A DNA stretch of 64,000 nt from Halomonas sp. THAF5a. GTDB lineage: Bacteria; Pseudomonadota; Gammaproteobacteria; Pseudomonadales; Halomonadaceae. The position numbers and the translations under genes were made by a program. Below the pieces are notes generated by a model that was given only the letters and a program-made list of their open reading frames with translations, made no database searches and had not been told where the DNA came from. The DNA lies in NCBI RefSeq assembly GCF_009363755.1, contig NZ_CP045417.1, positions 1,364,001 through 1,428,000 on the forward strand, read 5' to 3'. This document shows, piece after piece, positions 49,841 to 58,850 of the stretch (positions are counted from its first letter, which is position 1; each line of letters starts with the position of its first letter).

Positions 49841-51524
49841 CGATCGCGCCACAGCCTACGCTCAGGCGGTCGTTGCCGGCGAGCTGATCGCCGGGCCCCA
49901 GGTGCGCCACGCCTGTGCGCGTCACCTGCGCGACCTGGAAGAGGGACCGGCCCGCGGGCTCTATTGGGATGTCGAGGCGGCGGCCCATGCCATCGGCTTC
50001 TTCGAGGACGTGCTGCGCCTCAACGGCGGGCGCTTCGAGGGGCAGCCGTTCGAGGTGCTGCCCTGGCAGGCCTTCATCGTCGGCAGCCTGTTCGGCTGGA
50101 AGGGCGAGGACGGCTTCCGCCGCTTCCGCGTCGCCTACGTCGAGACCGCCAAAGGCTCTGGCAAGTCGCCGTTGGCCGGCGGCGTCGGGCTCTATGGGCT
50201 GGTCGCCGACGGCGAGCACCGCGCCGAGGTCTACGCCGCGGCCACCAAGAAGGACCAGGCGCAGATCCTGTTCCGCGACGCCGTGGCCATGGTCGACCAG
50301 TCGCCGCTGCTGGCCCATAGCATCGCCAAGAGCGGGGCCCCGGGGAAGGAGTACAACCTCGCCTTCCACAAGACGGCCAGCTTCTTCCGCACGGTGAGTG
50401 CCGACGATGGCCAGTCAGGCCCGCGGCCTCACATCGCCCTGCTCGACGAGATCCACGAGCACAAGACCGCCATGGTCGTGGAGATGATGCGCGCCGGCAC
50501 CAAGAGCCGCGAGCAGGCGCTGATCTTCATGATCACCAACAGCGGCACGGATCGCTTGACCGTGTGCTGGGACTATCACGACTACGCCGACAAGATCGCC
50601 AGCGGCGCGCTCGAGGACGACAGCTTCTTCGGCTTCGTCTGCAGCCTGGACGAGACCGACAACCCCTTCGAGGACGAGCAGTGCTGGTACAAGGCCAACC
50701 CCTCGCTGGCCTACGGCATCCCCGGGCTCAAGTACCTGCGCGAGCAGGTCACCCAGGCGCGCGGCATGCCCTCGAAGGAGGCCACCGTCCGGCGTCTCAA
50801 CTTCTGCCAGTGGGTGCAGGCCGACAACCCGGCGATCAGCCGCGACGCCTGGCTCGCCACCCAGGACGAGGACTTCGACCACGACCTGCTGATCGGCCGC
50901 CGCTGCGTCGCCGGCCTCGATCTCTCCAGCACCCAGGACCTGACCTCCCTGGTGCTGATGTTCGAGCCGATCGAGAGCGACCCGGTGTGGCGCATGGTGC
51001 CGTGGTTCTGGTTGCCGGCGGACGGCCTCGCCAAGAAGGGCGAGCAGGATCGGGTGCCCTACCTGGCCTGGCAGAAGGCTGGTCACCTCGATACCACCCC
51101 CGGGCGGGCCATCAACAAGCGCCACGTGCTGCACAAGCTGGTGGAGATCACCGAGCGCTACGACCTGCAGGGCATCGGCTACGACCGCTGGCGGATCGAG
51201 GATCTCACTTCGCTGATCGACGACGAGGGCCTGAGCCTGCCGCCGCTGACCCCGGTCGGCCAGGGCTTCAAGGACATGTCGCCGGCGGTGGACGAGTTCG
51301 AGCGTCGCCTGGTCAACGCTGAGCTTCGCCACCAGGGGCACCCGGTGCTGACCTGGTGCGCCGCCAATGCGGTCTACGCCGAGGATCCGGCCGGCAACCG
51401 CAAGATCAACAAGGCCAAGAGCACCGGCCGCGTCGACGGTGTCGTCGCAGCGGTGATGGCCACCGCCCTGACGCTGGGCGAGCTGGCCGAGCCCGAGCCG
51501 GAACCCGGTTTCATCATCCTGTGA
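49803..51524 (+). CDS. terL: Terminase large subunit
   Basis: The packaging motor of 573 residues: ATPase with Walker A AKGSGKSPL (Gly118-Ser122), Walker B IALLDEIHEH and a C-terminal nuclease with AGLDLSSTQDLTSLV and acidic residues further on. It belongs to the HK97-type Terminase_1 family. It acts with TerS and the HNH protein to cut and pump DNA into the prohead. Confidence 0.95.
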   Translation: MSKPRPPESTACDDRATAYAQAVVAGELIAGPQVRHACARHLRDLEEGPARGLYWDVEAAAHAIGFFEDVLRLNGGRFEGQPFEVLPWQAFIVGSLFGWKGEDGFRRFRVAYVETAKGSGKSPLAGGVGLYGLVADGEHRAEVYAAATKKDQAQILFRDAVAMVDQSPLLAHSIAKSGAPGKEYNLAFHKTASFFRTVSADDGQSGPRPHIALLDEIHEHKTAMVVEMMRAGTKSREQALIFMITNSGTDRLTVCWDYHDYADKIASGALEDDSFFGFVCSLDETDNPFEDEQCWYKANPSLAYGIPGLKYLREQVTQARGMPSKEATVRRLNFCQWVQADNPAISRDAWLATQDEDFDHDLLIGRRCVAGLDLSSTQDLTSLVLMFEPIESDPVWRMVPWFWLPADGLAKKGEQDRVPYLAWQKAGHLDTTPGRAINKRHVLHKLVEITERYDLQGIGYDRWRIEDLTSLIDDEGLSLPPLTPVGQGFKDMSPAVDEFERRLVNAELRHQGHPVLTWCAANAVYAEDPAGNRKINKAKSTGRVDGVVAAVMATALTLGELAEPEPEPGFIIL

Positions 51525-51534
51525 CGGGAGCGCC

Positions 51535-52791
51535 ATGCGCAATCTACTCAACCGCCTGACCGGCCGCGACGACGCCCCGGAGGCGCGCCACGAGCCCACG
51601 GTCACGCCTGACCCTGGCATCAAGGACCAGACCGTCAGCAGCGGCGACGTGGAGAGCATGATGGAGCTCTTCCAGGTCGCGCCCAGCTATGCCGGCCCGG
51701 CGGTCACCGCCGAGACCGCGATGCGCGTCACCGCGGTCTACGCCTGCGTGCGCATGCTCTGCGGTGCCGTCTCCACCATGCCGCTGCACATCTATCGCCG
51801 CACGGCGGATGGTGGCAAGGAACGCATCGACCATCCCCTGTGGTGGCTGCTCAACCAGGAAGCCAGTCCGCTGTTCACGTCCAGCGCCATGCGCGAGGCC
51901 CAGATCGCCTCGATGCTGCTGCGCGGCGACGGCTTGGCGCGCATCCGCCGCAACCGTCGGGGTGTGCCCGAGCGGCTCGAGCCTCTGCCGCGCCAGAACA
52001 CCATCATCGAGAAGGCCGGCGGGCGCCTGCGCTACTACGCCAACCTGGACGAGGAGGGCTATGTCGGCCTCGACCAGGACGACGTCCTGCACCTGCCCAA
52101 CGTCGGCTTCGATGGCGTCTGCAGCCCCTCGGTGATCGGCCTGGCCGCCAAGCAGGGCATCGGCCTGGCCATGGCCGCCGAGGAGTACAGCGCCCGCTTC
52201 TTCAGCAACGGCGCCCGGCCGGACCACGTCATCACCACGGACGGCACGCCGAGCCAGGAGCAGATCGACCTGATCCGCAACAACTGGCTGAAGAAGCACC
52301 AGGGCACCGCCAACGCGCACCTGCCGGGCATGCTGGTCGGGGGCGCCAAGGTGCACCAGATCACCATGACCTCGGAAGACGCCCAGCTGATGGAGGCCCG
52401 TCAGTTCCAGGTCACCGACATCGCCCGCGCCTTCGGCCTGCCCAGCTGGATGATCAACGCCAACGAGAAGTCCACCAGCTGGGGCAGCGGCCTCGAGCAG
52501 ATGGGCCTCGGCTTCATCATCTACACCCTGCAGCCCCACTTGACGCGCTGGGCCCAGGAGATCAATCGCAAGCTGCTGCGCGATCGCAACCTCTTCGCCG
52601 AGTTCAACGTCACCGCCCTGCTGCGCGGCGATGCCAAGGCCCGCTCGGAGTATTACAAGGCCGCGCTCGGCGGTACTCAGGCGCCCGGCTACATGACCCC
52701 CAACGAGGTCCGCGCCCGCGAGAACCTGCCCCCGATCAACGGCGGCGACCAACTCTATGCACCCGAGGTGACCCCCGATGCCGATGCCTAA
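51535..52791 (+). CDS. Portal protein (HK97 gp3 type)
   Basis: The 418 residues include AVYACVRMLCGAVSTMPLHIYRR, PLWWLLNQEASPLFTS and the C-terminal half with PSWMINANEKSTSWGSGLEQM, typical of the HK97 portal family. It forms the dodecameric ring through which DNA enters the head. It overlaps the protease gene by 14 bases. Confidence 0.95.
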   Translation: MRNLLNRLTGRDDAPEARHEPTVTPDPGIKDQTVSSGDVESMMELFQVAPSYAGPAVTAETAMRVTAVYACVRMLCGAVSTMPLHIYRRTADGGKERIDHPLWWLLNQEASPLFTSSAMREAQIASMLLRGDGLARIRRNRRGVPERLEPLPRQNTIIEKAGGRLRYYANLDEEGYVGLDQDDVLHLPNVGFDGVCSPSVIGLAAKQGIGLAMAAEEYSARFFSNGARPDHVITTDGTPSQEQIDLIRNNWLKKHQGTANAHLPGMLVGGAKVHQITMTSEDAQLMEARQFQVTDIARAFGLPSWMINANEKSTSWGSGLEQMGLGFIIYTLQPHLTRWAQEINRKLLRDRNLFAEFNVTALLRGDAKARSEYYKAALGGTQAPGYMTPNEVRARENLPPINGGDQLYAPEVTPDADA

Positions 52792-53494
52792 GCTGCTCCA
52801 GCTGTTCCTGGACAACCAGGCCAAGCCCAAGGACTTCCGCGCCCTGCGCAACGAAGGTCGCGGCGAGATCTATCTCTACGACGCCATCGGCGACTGGTTC
52901 GGCATCAGCGCCGAGGCCTTCAACCGCGAGGTCCGCGCCATGGAGGGGGAGATCGACGAGCTCCACCTCTACATCAACTCCCCCGGCGGCGACGTCTTCG
53001 AGGCCCGCGCCATGGCCACCGCCCTGTCGCAGCTCAAGGTGAAGACGGTGGCCCACATCGAAGGCCTGGCCGCCAGCGCGGCGACCTTCCTGCCCATGGT
53101 CACCGACGAGGTCGAGATGACCGAGGGCGGCTTCTTCATGATCCATGAGGCCTGGACGCTGACCATGGGCAACAAGCGCGACCACCGCCAGCAGGCCGAC
53201 CTGCTGGGCAAGGTCGACGACTCCATCCTCGACGCCTACGCCAAGCGCACCGGCGCCAAGCGTGATGACCTCACCGCCTGGATGGAGGCCGAAACCTGGT
53301 TCACCGCCGCGGAGGCAAAGGAGCATGGCTTCATCACCAGCATCCTCGAAACCGACCGCCGCCAGGCCGCTGCCCAGTGGAACCTGGCTGCCTACCACAA
53401 CACGCCCAGCGCCCTCACTGAAGGGCCGCCCCCGGAGCACCTCTACGACCGAGCGCAAGCCGAGCGACGGCTCGCGCTGATCGAACGGCACTAG
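52778..53494 (+). CDS. ClpP-like prohead protease
   Basis: The 238 residues show the ClpP/crotonase-like fold: INSPGGDVFEARAMATAL, the nucleophile Ser in EGLAASAATFL and the His in FMIHEAW, with a C-terminal WMEAETWFTAAEAKEHGF. It matures the capsid during head assembly. The start is ATG 52778 inside the portal gene. Confidence 0.93.
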   Translation: MPMPKLLQLFLDNQAKPKDFRALRNEGRGEIYLYDAIGDWFGISAEAFNREVRAMEGEIDELHLYINSPGGDVFEARAMATALSQLKVKTVAHIEGLAASAATFLPMVTDEVEMTEGGFFMIHEAWTLTMGNKRDHRQQADLLGKVDDSILDAYAKRTGAKRDDLTAWMEAETWFTAAEAKEHGFITSILETDRRQAAAQWNLAAYHNTPSALTEGPPPEHLYDRAQAERRLALIERH

Positions 53495-53519
53495 CGGGCT
53501 CCCGCGTGCCATATCCCTA

Positions 53520-53543
53520 CGCCGCCCACCGGGCGGCGTTTTC
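53520..53543 (+). terminator. Terminator between protease and capsid genes
   Basis: CGCCGCCC pairs with GGGCGGCG around ACC, followed by TTTTC. It lies upstream of the capsid gene, where a partial terminator would need late antitermination. Confidence 0.7.
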
Positions 53544-53564
53544 GTAAGCGAAGGAGACAGCATC

Positions 53565-54815
53565 ATGCCTCAGAGCATCCAAGAACTGCGGGAGCAGCGC
53601 ACCAAGGCCGCCAAGGGCGCCCGCGAGCTGCTCGACCAGCACCCCGGCGACAAGTGGGGCAAGGAGCAGGACGATCAGTACAACAACCTGATCGGCGAGA
53701 TCGACCGCATCGATGCCAGCATCGATCGCCAGCAGAAGCTGCTCGACCGCGAGGCCGAGGAGAAGCATCGGGTCGAGGATCGCGCCGGCCGCGACGGCAT
53801 CAGCACTGACGAGGCCACCGCGCTCAAGCAGAAGGAGAGCGCCATCTTCCGCGCCTGGATGCGCGAGGGTGTCGACGGCCTCAACGCCGAGCAGCGCGAG
53901 CACGTCCAGGCCCAGCGACAGAAGATGCTGCAGAACGCCATGAGCACCGGCACCGGCAGCGAGGGTGGCTACCTGGCCCCGGACCAGTTCAGCGCCGAGC
54001 TGCTCAAGGCACTGAAGGCGTTCGGTGGCATGCGCGAGGCCTCCCGGGTCATCCAGACCTCGAGCGGTGTGGCGATCAACTGGCCGACCACCGACGCCAC
54101 CAGCGAGGAAGGCGAGATCGTCGGCGAGAACGTCTCGGTCACCACCGGCGAGACCAGCTTCGGCACCCTGCCGCACGCCACCTACAAGTTCTCGTCCAAG
54201 TCCATCGCACTGCCCTTCGAGCTGCTGCAGGACAGCGAGATCGATCTCGAGGCCTACGTGCGCGAGCTGCTCCAGGAGCGCCTGGGTCGCATCACCAACC
54301 GGCTGTTCACCGTGGGCACCGGCACCGGCCAGCCCCACGGCATCGTCACCAGCTCGGCCTCCGGGAAGATCGCCCCCACCGGGCAGGTCGACGAAATCCT
54401 CTATGACGACCTGGTGGACCTCGAGCACAGCGTCGACCCGGCCTACCGGCGCAGCGGCAACGTCGGGTACATGTTCCACGACATGACCCTGCGCTCGCTC
54501 AAGAAGCTCAAGGATGCCGACGGCCGCCCGCTGTGGGTGCCGGGCGTCGCCACCAGCGAGCCGGATACCCTCAACGGCTACCGCTACACCATCAACCAGC
54601 ACATGGATCAGCTGGGTGCCGGCAACAAGCCGATGCTCTTCGGCGACTACGCCAAGTACATCATCCGCGACGTCATGCAGCTCCAGTTCTTCCGCATGAC
54701 CGACTCCAAGTACACCGAGAAGGGGCAGGTCGGCTTCCTCGCCTTCATGCGCTCAGGTGGCCGCCTGATGGACGTCGGCGGTGCCGTGAAGCACTTCCAG
54801 AACGCCGCCAGCTGA
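53565..54815 (+). CDS. Major capsid protein (HK97 gp5 type)
   Basis: The 416 residues have an N-terminal helical delta domain (about 1-110, charged coiled coil) that acts as scaffold and is removed by the protease, then the HK97 shell fold with TGTGSEGGYLAPDQFSAEL, SSKSIALPFELLQDSEIDLE and LFTVGTGTGQPHGIV. AAGGAG lies well placed upstream. Confidence 0.96.
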   Translation: MPQSIQELREQRTKAAKGARELLDQHPGDKWGKEQDDQYNNLIGEIDRIDASIDRQQKLLDREAEEKHRVEDRAGRDGISTDEATALKQKESAIFRAWMREGVDGLNAEQREHVQAQRQKMLQNAMSTGTGSEGGYLAPDQFSAELLKALKAFGGMREASRVIQTSSGVAINWPTTDATSEEGEIVGENVSVTTGETSFGTLPHATYKFSSKSIALPFELLQDSEIDLEAYVRELLQERLGRITNRLFTVGTGTGQPHGIVTSSASGKIAPTGQVDEILYDDLVDLEHSVDPAYRRSGNVGYMFHDMTLRSLKKLKDADGRPLWVPGVATSEPDTLNGYRYTINQHMDQLGAGNKPMLFGDYAKYIIRDVMQLQFFRMTDSKYTEKGQVGFLAFMRSGGRLMDVGGAVKHFQNAAS

Positions 54816-54842
54816 TCCTGATCGCTGATCGGTAGACGCGTC

Positions 54843-54862
54843 GCGGGGCCTCCCGGCCCCGC
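54843..54862 (+). terminator. GC-rich stem after the capsid gene
   Basis: GCGGGGCC pairs with GGCCCCGC around TCCC, without a T-run. It probably stabilises the abundant capsid transcript or weakly terminates. Confidence 0.5.
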
Positions 54863-54890
54863 GTCAGTGCCATCCATCGAGGACATCATC

Positions 54891-55121
54891 ATGGCCGAAC
54901 CCAAGACCACCGAGCCCAAGGCCGGCGGCAAGACACCGTCGCACCTGACCGTGCTGATCCTGCGCGACGAGCGGGTGGGCAAGAAAGACTTCAAGCCGGG
55001 GGATACCCCCAAGCTCAGCTATGCCGAGGCGCAGCGACTGATCAAGGGCGGCGGTGCCGACGGCGACAGCGGCGCCATCCGTGCCGCCCAGGCTCAGCGC
55101 AAGCAAGCGGCGCAGGGCTAA
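54891..55121 (+). CDS. Small phage structural-region protein
   Basis: The 76 residues start MAEPKTTEPKAGGKTPSHLT and include KKDFKPGDTPKLSYAEAQRLIKGGGA. No known family. It lies between capsid and connector genes with GAGGA upstream. Confidence 0.65.
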   Translation: MAEPKTTEPKAGGKTPSHLTVLILRDERVGKKDFKPGDTPKLSYAEAQRLIKGGGADGDSGAIRAAQAQRKQAAQG

Positions 55122-55124
55122 CCC

Positions 55125-55658
55125 ATGGTCGTGCGCACTCGTCTGGTCACCGCGCCGAGCGTCGAGCCGGTCAGCGTCGCCGAGGCCAAGGAGCAGTCCC
55201 TGGTCGAGCACGCCGAGCACGACGGCATGTTCGAGCGCCTGATCGCCGCCGCCCGCCAGGAAGCCGAGCAGCGCACCGGGCGGGCGCTGATCACCCAGGC
55301 GTGGCAGCAGCGGCAGCCGGCGGACGGCAATACCGTCTGCCTGCGCCGCTGGCCGCTGCTGGCGGTGACCAGCGTCAGCGACGACCAGGGCACGCTCGAC
55401 CCGACCGACTACCGGGTCGAGATTGGCGACTTCCCGGCGGTGATCGCCAACCGCTCGCTGACGGGCACCGTGACCGTAGCCTTCACCGCCGGCTACGGCG
55501 AAGCGGCTGCTGACGTGCCGTCTGCGATCCGCCAGTGGATCCTGGTCACCGTGGCCTCGCTCTATGAGCACCGCGAGAAGGCCGTCACCGGCACCATCAC
55601 CTCCGAGCATCGCTTCATCGACGGGCTGCTCGATCACTACGTGGTGACCCCGACATGA
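55125..55658 (+). CDS. Head-tail connector (gp6-like)
   Basis: The 177 residues match the gp6-like connector family: PVSVAEAKEQSLVEHAEHDGMFERLIAAAR and the C-terminal VPSAIRQWILVTVASLYEHRE. It binds the portal and forms the head-completion ring. It overlaps the next gene by 4 bases. Confidence 0.88.
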   Translation: MVVRTRLVTAPSVEPVSVAEAKEQSLVEHAEHDGMFERLIAAARQEAEQRTGRALITQAWQQRQPADGNTVCLRRWPLLAVTSVSDDQGTLDPTDYRVEIGDFPAVIANRSLTGTVTVAFTAGYGEAAADVPSAIRQWILVTVASLYEHREKAVTGTITSEHRFIDGLLDHYVVTPT

Positions 55659-56203
55659 GAGCCGGACGACTCCGCCACCGCGTCACCCTGCGCGGCGCCC
55701 GCCACGGCCACCCGCCCAGCTGGCCCGCGGCCGGCAACGCCTGGGCCGAGTTCGTCGAGCCCAAGAGCGCCGGGCGCACCGAGCAGCAGGGCATCCGCGC
55801 CCCGGGCGCCACGCTCGTGCGCATGCGCCCGCGGCCAGGCCTGCAGGTCGGCCAGCTGATCGAGCGCCGCGACGGCGGGCTGTTCATCGTCGAGGCCATC
55901 GACCCGGCCCGCACGGTGGTGGAGATCGCCGCGCGGCGCCTGCAGGGCATGCCGGCCAGCTATGTGCCGTTCGCCACCGGCATCGGCTATAGCATCGAGG
56001 CCTTCCTGCTGCGCGAGAACGTCTTCGTCGGCCAGGCCAACGAGCCCCGCCACCTGGTGGAGGTGATCCAGCCGCAGCTGACCTGGCCTTGGGCCGAGGC
56101 CGGCGACCTGATTCAGATCGCCGGCCTGTCGCTTGAGATCGTCGGCCAGGTCGAGGGCACCGACGACGGCATCACCGTCCAGCTGTTCACCATCCCGGGC
56201 TGA
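55655..56203 (+). CDS. Head-tail adaptor/head closure protein
   Basis: The N-terminus MRAGRLRHRVTLRGARHGHP and WAEFVEPKSAGRTEQQG match the phage head-tail joining family. At 182 residues it is longer than the usual 110 or so; residues from about 110 form a second part that I do not recognise, so this may be a two-domain closure protein. Confidence 0.8.
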   Translation: MRAGRLRHRVTLRGARHGHPPSWPAAGNAWAEFVEPKSAGRTEQQGIRAPGATLVRMRPRPGLQVGQLIERRDGGLFIVEAIDPARTVVEIAARRLQGMPASYVPFATGIGYSIEAFLLRENVFVGQANEPRHLVEVIQPQLTWPWAEAGDLIQIAGLSLEIVGQVEGTDDGITVQLFTIPG

Positions 56204-56207
56204 CGAC

Positions 56208-56798
56208 ATGGCAAGAGCAAGAGGCAAGAACAGCAAGCTGCCCAAGGGCGTGGTGGTCGGCGGGCTCAGCGAGAGCAAGAAGGCCTTCCAGGCGCTGCCC
56301 GCCGCCACCCGCCGGGCCATTGCCGGCGCCGTGAACGAGCAGGCCGCCGAGACCCGGCAGGCCCTGGTCGGTCGCATCAGCCAGGACGGCGGTATCAAGA
56401 AACGCGAGGTGGCCAAGCGCATCAGCGTGCGCAAGGCCAGCCTCAAGGAGGAGCGCCCCTTCGCCGAGCTCAAGCTCAACCGTGCGCCGGTGCGCTTCCG
56501 CCACTGGCAGTACGAGACCCGACAGACCGACGGCACCGGTACCCGGGCCAGCATCTGGGTCCGCAAGGGCGGGCAGCGCATGCGCGTGTGGGGCTTCGTG
56601 AACCCCAAGGGCCGCGGCGTCCCGCTCACCCGGTACCGCAAGGGCAGCCAGGACCGCATCCGTCGCGCCGCCGGCTGGGGCCTCAAGAACCACTGGAACC
56701 ACCAGGTCGACGACCGCCTGCGTAGCGAGATCGCCAGCGGTGTCGATGGCAAGTTCATGACCCGCTTCAACAGGGAGTGGGCCCGGAAAGGGAAGTGA
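56208..56798 (+). CDS. Minor tail/tail-completion protein (gp10/minor tail Z-like)
   Basis: The 196 residues are basic and begin MARARGKNSKLPKGVVVGGL; the segment SKKAFQALPAATRRAIAGAVNEQA and KKREVAKRISVRKASL resemble minor tail protein Z/HK97 gp10-type proteins. It lies in the conserved position between closure and tail terminator genes. Confidence 0.75.
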   Translation: MARARGKNSKLPKGVVVGGLSESKKAFQALPAATRRAIAGAVNEQAAETRQALVGRISQDGGIKKREVAKRISVRKASLKEERPFAELKLNRAPVRFRHWQYETRQTDGTGTRASIWVRKGGQRMRVWGFVNPKGRGVPLTRYRKGSQDRIRRAAGWGLKNHWNHQVDDRLRSEIASGVDGKFMTRFNREWARKGK

Positions 56799-56800
56799 GC

Positions 56801-57247
56801 ATGAGCCAGCCCAAGAGCACCCGGGTGGTCGCCAAGCTGCTCGAGCGCCTCGAGGCGATCAGCGTGGCCAACGGTTACCACACCGACATCGCCCACATCG
56901 AGAGCGACAGGCCCCAGGTCGACATCCAGCACGACATCCCCCTGCCGGTGCTGCACCTGCGCAACGTCGAGAATGCCATCACCCGCGTGGTAGCCAATGG
57001 GGCCCGTAGCGAGCAGCGCACCCTGCAGCTCGACGCCTACCTGAAAGGAGGCGAGGGCGCTCGCGAGCGGCAGGACGCCCTGCTCGATGACCTCTACCGG
57101 GCGCTCTACACCGGCGAGAAGATCAAGCTCGACCGCCTCGCGGTGGAGATCACCACGGGCAACGCCGCCCTCGACGATGCCGACCTGGGCAGTCGCATCG
57201 TGCCCATCTACCTGCCCGTCACCATCACCTACACCAGCGAGAGGTAA
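56801..57247 (+). CDS. Tail terminator/completion protein
   Basis: The 148 residues begin MSQPKSTRVVAKLLERLEAI and end with VPIYLPVTITYTSER, a form typical of small tail terminators (lambda gpU-like fold) although the family is inferred mainly from its place before the tail-tube gene. Its start lies 2 bases after the stop of the preceding gene. Confidence 0.65.
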   Translation: MSQPKSTRVVAKLLERLEAISVANGYHTDIAHIESDRPQVDIQHDIPLPVLHLRNVENAITRVVANGARSEQRTLQLDAYLKGGEGARERQDALLDDLYRALYTGEKIKLDRLAVEITTGNAALDDADLGSRIVPIYLPVTITYTSER

Positions 57248-57252
57248 GCACC

Positions 57253-58005
57253 ATGTCTGGCTATCAAGATACCGGCCTGATCGTCGCCGGCGACGTCTTC
57301 ATGGGCGAGGTCGATTCGAGCGGCAACGTCGGCGCCCTGCGCGGCCCCCTCAACGTGCCGTCGCTCGCCATCACGCCCAACACCGTCGAGACCATCGAGC
57401 GGCAGAGCTACAAGAAGGGCACCTACGGGCAGACCCTCGACGCCGTGAACCTGCCCAACGAGGCCGCCAACCTCACCATCCAGTTCGACTCGCTGCCCGC
57501 GATCCAGCTGGCCGAGGCCCTGGCCGGCAAGACCGCGGCCATCGACGACGCCGTCGACACCATCACCGGCGAGGCCCACACCCTGGAGGAGGGGCTCTGG
57601 ATCAAGCTGGCCAAGTCGAACCTGGCCGAGGGCTCGGTGACCGTCACCGAGACCACCGGCAGCACCGACATCACCGCCAGCTGCGAGATCGACCATGCCG
57701 CCGGCCTGGTCAAGGCCACCACCACCGCCGCGGCCACCGATGTCACCATCGACTACGACACCAACGCCACCACCGGCACCCGGGTGCTCGGCGCGAGTGA
57801 GATCTCCAAGCCGCGCTACATCCTGGTAGAGGGCGTCAACCTCGCCACCAACAAGCGGGTGCGGGTCGAAATCGACCGCGTGGTGCTGAGCTCCGACCAG
57901 GCCACCGAGCTGATGGGCCGTGAGTTCATCAACGGCCAGCTCACCGGCTCGCTGGTCACCCTGGAAGGCAAGCAGTCGCCGTACACCATGGACATGTACG
58001 ACTGA
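57253..58005 (+). CDS. Major tail (tube) protein
   Basis: The 250 residues are mostly beta-rich, start MSGYQDTGLIVAGDVFMGEV, and have Thr/Ala-rich stretches in the middle as tail-tube proteins often do. It lies after the terminator gene and ahead of the tape measure, the fixed place of the tube gene in siphoviruses. Confidence 0.82.
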   Translation: MSGYQDTGLIVAGDVFMGEVDSSGNVGALRGPLNVPSLAITPNTVETIERQSYKKGTYGQTLDAVNLPNEAANLTIQFDSLPAIQLAEALAGKTAAIDDAVDTITGEAHTLEEGLWIKLAKSNLAEGSVTVTETTGSTDITASCEIDHAAGLVKATTTAAATDVTIDYDTNATTGTRVLGASEISKPRYILVEGVNLATNKRVRVEIDRVVLSSDQATELMGREFINGQLTGSLVTLEGKQSPYTMDMYD

Positions 58006-58092
58006 CACCCCGCGTGACGTACGCCCGGGGCGACCCTGGGCGTAAGTGATCCACCAGCAGCCTGTAAGACATCAACCCACGGAGACAACGCG

Positions 58093-58242
58093 ATGAGCGA
58101 CACCAAGGCCCAGCCCGAAGAGCTCGTGCAGGTCACCCTGCACGAGCCGCACACCCATAACGGCGAGCGCCACGAGAAGGGCGCCAAGCTCAAGGTCCGC
58201 CCCGATCAGGTCGAGCGCCTGAAGAAGCACAAAAAGATCTGA
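58093..58242 (+). CDS. Small conserved phage protein (49 residues)
   Basis: The product begins MSDTKAQPEELVQVTLHEPH and continues with THNGERHEKGAKLKVRPDQV and a Lys-rich end. The pattern is like short DUF7210-type phage proteins. GGAGACAACGCG precedes the start. A strong stem follows the stop. Confidence 0.7.
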   Translation: MSDTKAQPEELVQVTLHEPHTHNGERHEKGAKLKVRPDQVERLKKHKKI

Positions 58243-58251
58243 TGGCGAGAG

Positions 58252-58278
58252 CCCGGCCCCGCAGGTGGCGGGGCCGGG
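58252..58278 (+). terminator. Stem-loop upstream of the exported-protein gene
   Basis: CCCGGCCCCGC pairs with GCGGGGCCGGG around AGGTG, ten bases after the stop of the small gene. No T-run follows. It is the left of two hairpins that bracket the next gene. Confidence 0.6.
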
Positions 58279-58322
58279 TAACGGGTTGTAACCTGCCTCG
58301 AGGGAACCGAGGGAGGAGCGTC

Positions 58323-58778
58323 ATGATGCGATGGATCGGCCTGGCCCTGGTGGCGGTGGTGCTGCCGGCGCAGGCTCAGGTTTACAAATGCGAGGTGGAT
58401 GGGCGCACAGCCTTTCAGGACAGCCCGTGCGATGCTGGAGAGCAGTCGACCTTTACCACCAAGGCGATGGAGCGACGCGCCAAGCGAGAGGCAGAGCGCG
58501 AGCGGCAAAGGGAGATCGCCCGGTCTTGGGAGCCTCACCCCTCGGCGGCGGAACAGACTCGAGAGGCGATTCTGGCAGACCTGGAGTATCGGCTCTACGA
58601 TCCCGAGTCTCTGCGGCTCGATGAATGGGTGCCTCCCGAGAAGGGCATACCCGGCTACCGCCAATACGTTCGCTATCGCGCCCGTGCCCTGGCAGGTGGG
58701 ATGACCATCAGTGAAGCGATGTACTACTTCGATGAAAATTTCGAGATCGAGGAGATCGAAGACCTCGACGAGAGTTGA
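58323..58778 (+). CDS. Exported DUF4124-like protein, possible moron gene
   Basis: The 151 residues have a signal peptide (MRWIGLALVAVVLPAQAQ), then VYKCEVDGRTAFQDSPCDAG, the DUF4124 pattern with a Cys pair, then a long charged helix (RRAKREAERERQREIARSWE) and an acidic end. An exported protein is not expected in tail assembly. It occupies the place where siphoviruses usually encode the frameshifted tail chaperones. Hairpins on both sides suggest an independent unit. Confidence 0.75.
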   Translation: MMRWIGLALVAVVLPAQAQVYKCEVDGRTAFQDSPCDAGEQSTFTTKAMERRAKREAERERQREIARSWEPHPSAAEQTREAILADLEYRLYDPESLRLDEWVPPEKGIPGYRQYVRYRARALAGGMTISEAMYYFDENFEIEEIEDLDES

Positions 58779-58805
58779 GTCTCCACCCTCTCTCTAGACC
58801 ACACC

Positions 58806-58834
58806 AGCCCCGCCATCGAGCGGGGCTTTTCTTT
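58806..58834 (+). terminator. Rho-independent terminator after the exported-protein gene
   Basis: AGCCCCG pairs with CGGGGCT around CCATCGAG and is followed by TTTCTTTG. It lies 17 bases before the tape-measure start. Confidence 0.85.
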
Positions 58835-58850
58835 GCCTGCACGGTGACCC

